A DNA stretch of 64,000 bases. Source: Opitutia bacterium (GTDB lineage Bacteria; Verrucomicrobiota; Verrucomicrobiia; Opitutales; Opitutaceae). This document shows positions 8,748 to 17,242 of this stretch, piece after piece; within the stretch, counting starts at the first letter, position 1, and every line of letters starts with the position of its first letter. The DNA is taken from assembly GCA_016190985.1 (NCBI GenBank), contig JACPPI010000011.1, positions 83,516 to 147,515 on the forward strand, in the 5' to 3' direction. The notes beneath the pieces were generated by a model, which did no database searches, was not told where the DNA came from, and worked only from the letters and a program-made list of their open reading frames with translations. The position numbers and the translations under genes were made by a program.

Positions 8748-9216
8748 GGTTCCCCGCCTGAAAATGAGGGCTACGGAAAGGCCCAGTTCAATCGGTAAAT
8801 TGCGCCCCGCATCGCTTTTCCGCTTCCCCTGACTTTCTCCCTTTGCTTTCTTGATCCGCATGAATCTTCGGTTGAAAACTCCCGCTGGACTCATGCTCCG
8901 ACTGACAAGGAGCAATATATGACAGCGGCAAAGCCAACGGTGCGTTGGTTGGCAAAATTCTTCCGATCACGGTCACGCCTATCGGCCAGACGCAGATCCG
9001 CATCTAAGTCGAGCGACGCCAGGTCGGCGACCACATCATTTGCTATTCCGATCCGGCTCCTGGCGTGCGCATCTCACTTCGGGTGAAATCTCCCCGCGCC
9101 ACCCCCGTTCTCCGTCCGGTAGCACCTGATGCTCCCGACAGCCCGAGCAGGTCCCGATTGCTACTTGCAGGTCCATTCCTCATCCCGAACTGCTCTCCTT
9201 TGCTATCCGCCTTCGC
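8748..9216. other. Gene-free stretch with possible decayed coding sequence
   Basis: About 470 bp between divergent genes. No open frame here looks real. Around 8915-9030 one + frame reads G-K-A-N-G-A-L-V-G-K-I-L-P-I-T-V, then meets a stop at 9005-9007 and continues open to about 9219, which could be the worn end of an old gene. Both flanking promoters should lie here; I could not pick them out. Confidence 0.3.
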
Positions 9217-10818
9217 ATGAATTTCCCCAAAGCCTCGCCATTTCAGCCGCCCAGAACACTGGTGAGGTTGTTCTATTTCGCGGCATTTGCCCTCTCCGTC
9301 GCCGTTTATGTCGCCATCTACAAATACCTCTGGCGATTTGTCTCCTACCCCATCGAGTTGGAATGGCGCGAGGGATCCATGTGGTTGCATGCCTTGGCGC
9401 AATCTTATGGGGTAAATATTTTTGCGAGCGATAAAGTTGCATATGCCAATGCCAATCACGGTATCTTTGATCACATCATCAAGGGCAACTTGATCCGGGC
9501 ATTCCGATTTCTGGAGCCGCAATATATCCTCAGGGTTTTTGTCCTACTATTTCCGGCGATTTCATGTTGGGCGATATTTGTTCACAGTCGGAGAAAATTT
9601 CCGACCATCGTCGCCCTGATCAGCTCACTGTGTCTGAGTGGCGCGATGCTGATTGCTGTTCACGACATAGGACATTGGAACACTTGCATCGGCAGGAGTG
9701 ATTCCACGGCATTTACCCTCCTGATATTTGCCTATCTTTGCTATACAACACAGGCACGCACCTGCGGAGCTAGGCTGCTCCGACATTGTTCATACCTCAC
9801 CATCGCCCTCGTTTTAAGCACGAATTGGCGAATATATCCGGTGGCCCTCATGATTCCGCTTATCATGGAACAACATCAGGATGCACTGCGAATCCGCGAA
9901 CTGATCCGCATCTATCTCCTGATCTTAGGCTATACCCTGGCCACATGCGCGTTGTTCATCGTGGTCTGGTTCCATTCGGATGCCTCAATGTATTATCGAT
10001 ATTTCTTTGGATTTTTTAGCGCGAAATCGCCCATGCCCCCAAGTAGTGCGCCGTTTCAAATGATGATCCACTATGTGCGCATCCCGGCTTTTGCGTTCCT
10101 CATCATATTTTCTGTCCTGCCCGCTTTCATTGAGGCGGAGAGGATTATCCTTAAACACTCCTTCCATTGGCCAAGAATCCTGGCGGCCATCGCCATCTCA
10201 CTGAGCCTGCTCATATCGATATCGGCATTCAAAATGAATTTTATGGCCGCAGGCTATTGGTATCTATGCCCGCAGGCCATTGTCCTGTTTGTGTATTATC
10301 ACACTCGATATAAAATCGGACCCGGGCTGGCCTCGGCAATCCTTGTTCTTGGCCTGGGCATTCTATCCCGATCCGAGAACCTGCCCCTGATGAGGTGGTA
10401 TTATTCCCAGTTGGGCGAAACCTTACCGGCTGCCCGCAAGTATACCGAAGAGCTGGTCCTGTTAGATCGCGCCTTCGGCGTTTACTCGGAGGAGGCCCAT
10501 CTCTTCAAACGTTCAGCGACTCTTTCACCCATTGACATGGGGGACGTGGCGGAGGCTTTCGCAAACGCGAACTACTATGGCCCGCGCTTCACTGCGGTAT
10601 TTTCAGAGCAGAAATCCAGGTTAACCTCTCATGAGCCTGTTCTCGTTTTTGTGGGTGGCTGCGCTTCCTCCGCCGTTAAGGAACTGGCCGAGAATGAGGA
10701 GTATTGCCTGTGGCTAAAATCTCCCGCGCCTGCGATTGGCGGCGGGGTGTATGTCCGGGTGGATCATATCGAAGATGTTCAGCGCTTTTTGATGGGCCCG
10801 ACTGCAATTTCCCCATAA
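9217..10818 (+). CDS. Polytopic membrane protein of AT-richer composition
   Basis: A 533-residue protein with about ten hydrophobic segments. An outer loop after the first helix has Y-P-I-E-L-E-W-R-E-G, with acidic residues placed as in GT-C glycosyltransferases. The last 110 residues are soluble. The gene is visibly richer in A and T than its neighbours (ATT, AAA, TAT and CGA codons are common), which suggests later acquisition. The next gene starts 9 bp downstream, so it now leads the seven-gene chain. No family motif allows a firmer name. Confidence 0.7.
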   Translation: MNFPKASPFQPPRTLVRLFYFAAFALSVAVYVAIYKYLWRFVSYPIELEWREGSMWLHALAQSYGVNIFASDKVAYANANHGIFDHIIKGNLIRAFRFLEPQYILRVFVLLFPAISCWAIFVHSRRKFPTIVALISSLCLSGAMLIAVHDIGHWNTCIGRSDSTAFTLLIFAYLCYTTQARTCGARLLRHCSYLTIALVLSTNWRIYPVALMIPLIMEQHQDALRIRELIRIYLLILGYTLATCALFIVVWFHSDASMYYRYFFGFFSAKSPMPPSSAPFQMMIHYVRIPAFAFLIIFSVLPAFIEAERIILKHSFHWPRILAAIAISLSLLISISAFKMNFMAAGYWYLCPQAIVLFVYYHTRYKIGPGLASAILVLGLGILSRSENLPLMRWYYSQLGETLPAARKYTEELVLLDRAFGVYSEEAHLFKRSATLSPIDMGDVAEAFANANYYGPRFTAVFSEQKSRLTSHEPVLVFVGGCASSAVKELAENEEYCLWLKSPAPAIGGGVYVRVDHIEDVQRFLMGPTAISP

Positions 10819-10827
10819 CAAGGCATC

Positions 10828-11766
10828 ATGTTGCTCTCCATCATCGTCCCCGTCTACAAGGAGGAGAAGAACATTCCGGAATTTCTCCGCCAACTGCGGC
10901 CCGTCCTCGCCCCGGTCACGGCGGACTATGAGATCATTTTCTCGATGGACCCCTCCCCAGATCGCACCGAGGAGATCATTTTGCAGCACCGGGCCGGCGA
11001 CGGGCGCGTCAAGCTCCTGAAGTTTTCCCGCCGCGTCGGCCAGCCCATGGCCACGCTGGCCGGCCTCGAATACTCCCGGGGTGACGCCGTCATAGTCATG
11101 GACGTTGACCTGCAAGACCCGCCGGAGCTCATCACCGCCATGGTCGCGCGCTGGCGCGATGGCTTCGATATCGTGCTGCCGCAGCGCCGCCAGCGCACCG
11201 GAGAGCCCCGGCTCAAGAAATTTGTCTCCATTATCGGCTACAAGATCATCAACAGGATCGCCGATGTGCAGATCCCGCCCAACACCGGCGATTTCCGCCT
11301 GATGTCCCGCCGGGTGGTCAACGAGCTGGTCAAGCTCAAGGAATCCCACGGCTTCCTCCGCGGCATGGTGGCCGTCGTCGGCTTCCGGCAGACGCTGCTC
11401 CCCTTCGACCGGCCGCCGCGGCACGCCGGGGAGACGAACTACAACCGTTTCCTTGGTTCGCTGCGCATCGGCTCCAACGGCATTTTCTGCTTCTCCACCT
11501 ACGCGCTCCAGCTCTCCACCATCATGGGGTTCATCATCGCCGGCGGCTCGCTGCTGCTCACCGCGATCTACCTTTTCTACAAGCTCATGGGCTGGACGAT
11601 TCTCTGGGGCAACCCGACCCTCGTCATCCTGGTCTCCTTCCTTGGCGGCATCCAGTTGATCAGCGTCGGCATCCTCGGCGAATACATCGGCCGCATCTAC
11701 GAGGAAGTGCGCGGGCGGCCCAGGTTCATCGTCGATCAGTCCATCGGGTTCGAGCCGCGCCGGTGA
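10828..11766 (+). CDS. GtrB/DPM1-like family 2 glycosyltransferase with C-terminal membrane helices
   Basis: A 312-residue enzyme. The GT2 domain starts at residue 3 (L-S-I-I-V-P-V-Y-K-E-E-K-N-I) and has the metal motif D-V-D-L-Q-D near residue 92. Two membrane helices follow at about residues 230-290. This is the build of polyprenyl-phosphate glycosyltransferases (GtrB, ArnC, DPM1 type), which load a sugar onto undecaprenyl phosphate. The many GT-C-like proteins in the window need such donors. An AAGG ribosome site lies upstream of the ATG. The stop overlaps the next gene by 4 bp (GTGA). Confidence 0.9.
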   Translation: MLLSIIVPVYKEEKNIPEFLRQLRPVLAPVTADYEIIFSMDPSPDRTEEIILQHRAGDGRVKLLKFSRRVGQPMATLAGLEYSRGDAVIVMDVDLQDPPELITAMVARWRDGFDIVLPQRRQRTGEPRLKKFVSIIGYKIINRIADVQIPPNTGDFRLMSRRVVNELVKLKESHGFLRGMVAVVGFRQTLLPFDRPPRHAGETNYNRFLGSLRIGSNGIFCFSTYALQLSTIMGFIIAGGSLLLTAIYLFYKLMGWTILWGNPTLVILVSFLGGIQLISVGILGEYIGRIYEEVRGRPRFIVDQSIGFEPRR

Positions 11767-12500
11767 CCCCGCCCATGCCGACCGCCAAGTGGCCGAAAAT
11801 CCTGCCGCCGCTCACCCCCGAGCAGCAGGCCCGCAGCGACCGGTTCATGAAGCTCTGGCACGAGGAGCTGGCCGGCCGCTCCCGCTACGGCCTCGTCGAG
11901 CGCTTCAACCACACGTGGCCGGTCAAGCACTCCCCCCCGGGCTTCCGCACCACGCTGGAGATCGGCGCCGGCCTCGGTGAGCACCTCGAATACGAAAAAC
12001 TGACGCCGGAGCAGACCCGGGGCTACTGTTGCAACGAGTATCGCGAGAACATGGCCGCCGACATCCGCCGACGCCACCCGCAGATCCAGACCGTCGTCGG
12101 CGACTGCCAGCAACGCATGGATTTCGCCGACGGTTATTTCGACCGCATCCTCGCCATCCACGTGCTCGAACACCTGCCGAACCTGCCCGCCTGCCTCGCC
12201 GAGCTGCACCGCCTGCTCAACAAGGACACCGGCCGCCTCCTCATCGTCATCCCGACCGAGGGCAGCCCGGCTTACGGCCTGGCCCGCCGGCTTTCAGCCC
12301 AGCGGGTCTGGTATCGCCATTTCACCGCACCTTACGTCGAGTTCTACGGCCGCGAACACATCAACCTCGTCCCGGAGATTCTCGCCGAGCTGTCACCGCA
12401 TTTCACCGTTGAGCGCCGCGCCTGTTTCCCCCTGCCTTTCCTTCCCTTTGTGTTCTGCAACCTCTGCCTTGGCTACGTCCTGAAACCCCGCGCCGCATGA
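11763..12500 (+). CDS. Class I SAM-dependent methyltransferase
   Basis: A 245-residue protein with SAM motif T-L-E-I-G-A-G-L-G-E-H near residue 62, a D-x-x-Q-R-M-D-F region typical of motif II, and H-V-L-E-H-L-P (motif III, Methyltransf_11 type). The GTG at 11763 overlaps the previous stop; an ATG at 11775 is an alternative. It ends in an ATGA overlap with the epimerase gene. The place in the operon points to a sugar, lipid-linked sugar or glycan end as substrate. Confidence 0.85.
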   Translation: MTPPMPTAKWPKILPPLTPEQQARSDRFMKLWHEELAGRSRYGLVERFNHTWPVKHSPPGFRTTLEIGAGLGEHLEYEKLTPEQTRGYCCNEYRENMAADIRRRHPQIQTVVGDCQQRMDFADGYFDRILAIHVLEHLPNLPACLAELHRLLNKDTGRLLIVIPTEGSPAYGLARRLSAQRVWYRHFTAPYVEFYGREHINLVPEILAELSPHFTVERRACFPLPFLPFVFCNLCLGYVLKPRAA

Positions 12501-13474
12501 AACACGCCTTCGTCACCGGTGCCGCCGGCTTCATCGGCTCCACCCTGACCGACCGTCTTCTGGCGGACGGCATCGCCGTCACCGGCTGGGACAATTTTTC
12601 CACCGGGCAGGAACGTTTCCTGGAGGCCGCGCTCCAACAGCCACGCTTCCGTCTGGTCCGCGGGGACAACCTCGACCTGCCCGCGCTGACCACCGCAATG
12701 AAGGAGGCCGACTTCGTTTTTCATCTCGCGGCCAATGCCGACATCAAGGACGGCTGGGCGCACCCGAGGAAGGATCTCGAGCAGAACACCCTCGCGACCT
12801 TCAACGTCCTCGAGGCCATGCGGGCCAACGGCGTGCGTCGCATCGCCTTTTCCTCCACGGGGTCAACCTACGGCGAGGCGACCCTGATCCCCACGCCCGA
12901 GGACGCGCCCTTCCCGGTGCAGACCTCCCTCTACGCCGCCAGCAAAGTCGCAGGCGAGACCCTGCTCTCCGCCTACGCCGAGGGCGGCCAGCTCGACGAA
13001 GCCTACATCTTCCGCTTCGTCTCCATCCTGGGCGAGCGTTACACCCACGGCCACGTCTTCGATTTCTACCGGCAGCTGGTCGAGCATCCCGACCGCCTGC
13101 GCATCCTCGGCGACGGCCAGCAGCGCAAGAGCTACCTCTACGTGCAGGATTGCGTCGACGCCATGCTGCACGTGGCGCGCCGGGCCACGGCGAAGGGTGC
13201 GAAGCACCGCACGCAGGTCTACAACCTTGGCACGCCGGAATATGTCGAGGTCAATCAGAGCATCGGCCATATCTGCGCCGCGCTCGGCCTGAAGCCGAGG
13301 CTCGAATACACCGGTGGCGACCGGGGTTGGATCGGCGACAACCCCTTCATCTTCCTCGACACGAAAAAAATCAACGCCACCGGCTGGAAGCCAAAGCTCA
13401 CGATCGAACAGGGCATCATCCGCACCCTGCGCTGGCTGGAGGCCAACCGCTGGGTCTACGAACGGCGCAAATGA
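12497..13474 (+). CDS. NAD-dependent nucleotide-sugar epimerase/dehydratase
   Basis: A 325-residue extended short-chain dehydrogenase. It has the NAD motif T-G-A-A-G-F-I-G near residues 7-14, S-S-T-G-S-T-Y-G, and the catalytic Y-A-A-S-K (Tyr146, Lys150). Length and motifs fit the GalE/WbpP group of UDP-sugar 4-epimerases, but 4,6-dehydratases share them. It overlaps both neighbours by 4 bp. It probably makes a sugar donor for the transferases around it. Confidence 0.88.
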   Translation: MKHAFVTGAAGFIGSTLTDRLLADGIAVTGWDNFSTGQERFLEAALQQPRFRLVRGDNLDLPALTTAMKEADFVFHLAANADIKDGWAHPRKDLEQNTLATFNVLEAMRANGVRRIAFSSTGSTYGEATLIPTPEDAPFPVQTSLYAASKVAGETLLSAYAEGGQLDEAYIFRFVSILGERYTHGHVFDFYRQLVEHPDRLRILGDGQQRKSYLYVQDCVDAMLHVARRATAKGAKHRTQVYNLGTPEYVEVNQSIGHICAALGLKPRLEYTGGDRGWIGDNPFIFLDTKKINATGWKPKLTIEQGIIRTLRWLEANRWVYERRK

Positions 13475-15135
13475 CGGCCGCCCCGCGAGCATCGTTGGAT
13501 CGCTGGCTGTGGCTCGCCGCCGGCCTGCTCATGCTGGCGGAGTTCCTTCTCTTCGACCGCATGACCTCGCGCCACCACGCCGGCATTTACCCGCGCTGGA
13601 ACGACCAGATCCAGTATCTCCGCGAGGCCTACACCGCCTATGAGCACACCCAAGTCCACGGCCTGCTCGCTGGACTGAAATTCACCCTCACGAAAACCGC
13701 CCTGCAGGGCACCCTGCACGACACCTGCGCCTTGCTGGTCTTCAAGCTCGTGGGCGCCGCCTCCCGCAGCGCCGCCCTCAGCCTGAACATGCTCGTCTTT
13801 CTCGCCTGGCAGGCGTCGCTGTTGTTCGCGCTTCCACGGCTCACCGGTTCCCGCGCCCTGGGTTGGATGGCCTTCGGTCTGCTGCCCTGCGTGGCCTGGG
13901 CCTGGGCCGGCGAACCCGGCTCCGCCGTGGACTTCCGGCTCGATCACGCCGCGATGTGCCTCATGGGCGTGACCTCCGTGGCCGCCCTCCTGAGCGATGG
14001 TTTTCGCTCGAGAGGCTGGACGATTGCCCTCGGTGTCGCGACCGGCGTGACGCTGCTGGAGAGATTCATCACCGGCGCCTACTTCGCCTTCATCCTGCCC
14101 GCCGGCGCCATCTGGATCCTCTTTGGTGACAGCCGCGGGCCGCGCCTGCGCAATCTCGGACTGGCCGCGCTTGTCGCCGCGACCATGGCGCTGCCGGTTT
14201 TCTGGCTCAACCGCACGGCCATCTACACCTACTATTGGGTCGGGCACGTCACCGGGGCGGAAAGTGCCGCCCGTCTGCCCGGACTCGATATCTGGCGTTC
14301 GGTGCAGTTTGTCTTTGGCCATCTCGGCCGCATGCACCTGGGCTGGTTCTTTGCCTCGGTCGCGGCGATCCTCTCCCTCCCGTTCGTGGCGCTCTCCGAG
14401 GACCGGCCGCGGCAGCCGTCGAGCCGGACCGAGCGCGACTGGTTGTTCATTGCCCTGGCTTTCATCCTGCTGCCTGCCGCGGTGCTGTGCGCGCACCCGC
14501 AGAAATCCCAGTATGTGCTCGGCGTGCTCGTGCCGGGCGCGGTGCTCCTGGTCCTGCTGGGTTGGTCCTTCCTGTGGCGCCGGTGTGAAATCCCGAACCG
14601 CGCTGCGTGGATCAAAGTCGTGCCCGTCGGGCTGGCCGTGGCCGCGGTCGGCGCGGGCGGCTGGTTTTTCACCACCCGCCAGCTCCGCTCACCTCATTCT
14701 TCGGAATTTCTCATCGATACCCGCACCGTCAACCAGATCGCGGACCGCATCTTTGCCGCCGCGCGGGACCGAGCGGCCGCCAACCCGGCCATTGCGGTCG
14801 ACCAGATCGTGGACTATCTCGACGCCCAGATCCTCCAGGTCATCTGCTACGAGCGGCACAAGGTGTGGATCAGCTTTGTGATCCAACTGCCGAACAGCAT
14901 CCTGGAGGACAAGGATGAGGCGATGCTTTACCGAATGAAGCTGTGCGACTTTGTCGTGCTCACCGACGAGATGGCCGGCGATGGGCACTGGCCTTACGAC
15001 AAGCAGATGCGCCGCCTATACCCGCAGCTGAAGGAGTGGTGCGAAGGCCATTTGCAGCGCGCCGGCACTTTTGCCCTCTTTGGCCGCAAACTGTCCCTCT
15101 ACCAACGGCCCGCTGTGCCTATCACACGCCCATGA
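13471..15135 (+). CDS. Polytopic membrane protein, probable GT-C glycosyltransferase
   Basis: A 554-residue protein beginning with a hydrophobic segment near residue 10. An outer loop with Y-P-R-W-N-D-Q-I-Q-Y-L-R-E-A follows, then about ten more membrane segments and a soluble C-terminal domain of about 150 residues. The W-N-D-Q loop takes the place of the acidic motif of GT-C enzymes. The ATG at 13471 overlaps the previous stop (ATGA), so I reject the longer frame that opens inside the epimerase gene. It is overlapped in the same way by the next gene. Confidence 0.78.
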   Translation: MTAAPRASLDRWLWLAAGLLMLAEFLLFDRMTSRHHAGIYPRWNDQIQYLREAYTAYEHTQVHGLLAGLKFTLTKTALQGTLHDTCALLVFKLVGAASRSAALSLNMLVFLAWQASLLFALPRLTGSRALGWMAFGLLPCVAWAWAGEPGSAVDFRLDHAAMCLMGVTSVAALLSDGFRSRGWTIALGVATGVTLLERFITGAYFAFILPAGAIWILFGDSRGPRLRNLGLAALVAATMALPVFWLNRTAIYTYYWVGHVTGAESAARLPGLDIWRSVQFVFGHLGRMHLGWFFASVAAILSLPFVALSEDRPRQPSSRTERDWLFIALAFILLPAAVLCAHPQKSQYVLGVLVPGAVLLVLLGWSFLWRRCEIPNRAAWIKVVPVGLAVAAVGAGGWFFTTRQLRSPHSSEFLIDTRTVNQIADRIFAAARDRAAANPAIAVDQIVDYLDAQILQVICYERHKVWISFVIQLPNSILEDKDEAMLYRMKLCDFVVLTDEMAGDGHWPYDKQMRRLYPQLKEWCEGHLQRAGTFALFGRKLSLYQRPAVPITRP

Positions 15136-16394
15136 AGGTCACCATCCTCGGCCTCTGGCACCTTGGCAGCGTCACCGCCGCCTGCCTGGCGCGGCACCAT
15201 CGCGTCACCGGCCTTGACCTTGACGAAACCGTGGTCGCCGGCCTGCGGGGCGGGCGCGCTCCGTTGCACGAGCCGGGCCTCGATACCCTGATCGCCACCG
15301 GCCTCGCCCACGGCCGGCTTGATTTCACCACCGACGTCACCGCCGCCGCAGCCGCCGACCTGGTCTGGGTTTGTTACGATACGCCTGTGGATGCCGACGA
15401 CCGCTCCGACCTCGGCTGGGTGCACACCCGTCTCGCTCGTGTCCTGCCGATCCTCCGACCGGGCGCCGTCGTGTTAATTTCCTCCCAGCTGCCCGTGGGC
15501 ACCTGCGCGCGACTGGCGAAGCTGCATCCGGCACTGCGCTTTGCCTGCTCGCCCGAGAATCTTCGGCTTGGCAAGGCTATCGAGGCCTTCGAGAAACCGG
15601 CCCGCATCATTGTGGGCGCGCCGGCTGCGGCTCGCGCCACGTTGGAACAGCTCCTCACACCGCTCGGCGCCCCGCTGGTGTGGATGCGCCCCGAGTCCGC
15701 CGAGATGGTGAAGCATGCCCTGAACTCCTTTCTCGCCCTCTCCGTCGCCTACATCAACGAGGTCGCCGCGCTGGCCGAGGCGGTCGGCGCCGATGCCCAG
15801 GAAGTCGCCGCCGGCCTGAAGAGCGATCCCCGCATCGGCCCGCGCGCCTATCTCGCGCCCGGCGGCCCGTTCGCCGGCGGCACGCTGGCCCGCGATGTCG
15901 TGACGCTGACAAAACTCGGCGCGGACCGAGCCATCCCACTCGCGCTTATCCCCGCCATCAAGGAAAGCAACGACCGGCACCGCGGCTGGGCCTTCCGCAA
16001 GCTGCAGTCCGCGCTCGCCGGCGTGCCCTCGCCGCTCGTCGCCGTGCTCGGCCTGGCCTACACGCCCGACACCAGCACGCTCCGCCGCAGCGCGGCCGTC
16101 GCGCTCTGCCGCGATTTGCTCCGGGTGAACATCGGGGTTCGCGCCTTCGACCCGCTCATCCGCGCCGCCGACGCCGAACATCAGGATCTGCCTCTCGCCA
16201 CCTCGGCGGCCGAGGCGCTCCGCGGCGCCCACGCGGTCGTCATCTGCACCGAGTGGCCCGGACTCCGCGATCTTCCCTGGCCCGCCCTGCTCGCGACCAT
16301 GGCCCGGCCCGTGGTGATCGACGCCAACCGCCTCGTTGAAAAAGCGGTCGCTCCCGTCACCGGCGTTGTCTATCTCTCTGTCGGACGCCCATGA
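15132..16394 (+). CDS. UDP-glucose/GDP-mannose dehydrogenase homologue lacking the catalytic cysteine
   Basis: A 420-residue protein with the three-domain layout of nucleotide-sugar 6-dehydrogenases: an NAD domain starting V-T-I-L-G-L-W-H-L-G, a middle helical domain with E-M-V-K-H-A-L-N-S-F, and a UDP-binding C-terminal domain. Family members oxidise a sugar C6 alcohol to the acid through a thiohemiacetal on a cysteine in a G-G-x-C-x-x-x-D motif. Here that stretch is F-A-G-G-T-L-A-R-D, with Thr near residue 251 in place of Cys. The conserved Lys and Asn of the middle domain remain. It may stop at the aldehyde, or do another oxidation or epimerisation. The start is fixed by an ATGA overlap. 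Confidence 0.85.
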   Translation: MKVTILGLWHLGSVTAACLARHHRVTGLDLDETVVAGLRGGRAPLHEPGLDTLIATGLAHGRLDFTTDVTAAAAADLVWVCYDTPVDADDRSDLGWVHTRLARVLPILRPGAVVLISSQLPVGTCARLAKLHPALRFACSPENLRLGKAIEAFEKPARIIVGAPAAARATLEQLLTPLGAPLVWMRPESAEMVKHALNSFLALSVAYINEVAALAEAVGADAQEVAAGLKSDPRIGPRAYLAPGGPFAGGTLARDVVTLTKLGADRAIPLALIPAIKESNDRHRGWAFRKLQSALAGVPSPLVAVLGLAYTPDTSTLRRSAAVALCRDLLRVNIGVRAFDPLIRAADAEHQDLPLATSAAEALRGAHAVVICTEWPGLRDLPWPALLATMARPVVIDANRLVEKAVAPVTGVVYLSVGRP

Positions 16395-17242
16395 AACTTT
16401 CCGGAAAAAACACCCTCATCACCGGCGGCAGCCAGGGCCTGGGCCGCCACATCGTCGAGGCCTTCCTGGCCGAGGGCGCCAATGTGGTCTTCTGCGCCCG
16501 CACCGCGGCGGATGTCGCCCAGACCCAGGCCGCGCTGGTCCCCGGCCTCAAGCCCGGCCAGCAGCTGGCCGGCCTCGCCTGCGATGTCTCCGATGCCGCC
16601 AGTGTCGCCGCGCTCTTCGCCCGCGCCGCGCAGTTCGGCCCGCTGCACGCCGTCGTCAACAACGCCGGCATCTACGGGCCCATCGGGCCGACCGAGGACG
16701 TCGCGCTCGCGGACTGGACGCAGGCCTGGTCGGTCAACGTCACCGGCACCCTCCTCGTCTGCCAGCACGCCGTGCGCGCCATGAAGCCGCGCGGTGCCGG
16801 CAAGATCATCAACATCTCCGGCGGCGGCGCCACCAACCCGATGCCGCGCTTCGCCGCCTACGCCGCCACCAAGGCCGCCGTCGTCCGCCTCACCGAGACG
16901 CTCGCCGAGGAATACCGCGCCGACCGCATCGACGTGAATGCCGTCGCCCCCGGCGCGCTGCGCACCCGCATGACCGCCCAGGTGCTCGCCGCCGGCCCGG
17001 AAAAGGCCGGCGCGGACTTCTTTGCCAAGAACAAGAAATGGTCCGACGAAGGCGCCGCCGACCCGAAGCTCGCCGCCGCGCTTTGCGTCTGGCTGGCCAG
17101 CGCCGAAAGTGCCGGCCTCACGGGCAAGCTCATCAGCGCGCAGTGGGATCCGTGGAAGGATCAGGCTAAATTCCGCGCCCTCGCGGCCGGCGATGTCTAC
17201 ACGCTCCGCCGGATCGTGCCCGAGGACCGGCCGAAGAAGTGA
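16391..17242 (+). CDS. Short-chain dehydrogenase/reductase (classical SDR)
   Basis: A 283-residue classical SDR with T-G-G-S-Q-G-L-G near residue 11, N-N-A-G near residue 90 and the active-site Y-A-A-T-K (Tyr157, Lys161). It would oxidise or reduce a hydroxyl/keto group with NAD(P). It lies between a nucleotide-sugar dehydrogenase homologue and a Gfo/Idh/MocA enzyme, which suggests a multi-step redox change of one sugar. Overlaps fix both ends (ATGA at the start; 1 bp or 4 bp shared with the next gene). Confidence 0.88.
   Translation: MKLSGKNTLITGGSQGLGRHIVEAFLAEGANVVFCARTAADVAQTQAALVPGLKPGQQLAGLACDVSDAASVAALFARAAQFGPLHAVVNNAGIYGPIGPTEDVALADWTQAWSVNVTGTLLVCQHAVRAMKPRGAGKIINISGGGATNPMPRFAAYAATKAAVVRLTETLAEEYRADRIDVNAVAPGALRTRMTAQVLAAGPEKAGADFFAKNKKWSDEGAADPKLAAALCVWLASAESAGLTGKLISAQWDPWKDQAKFRALAAGDVYTLRRIVPEDRPKK

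Noticed and set aside
13150..13470. Upstream part of the long frame ending at 15135
   Set aside because: It runs inside the epimerase gene; the ATGA overlap at 13471 gives a natural start just before the first membrane helix.
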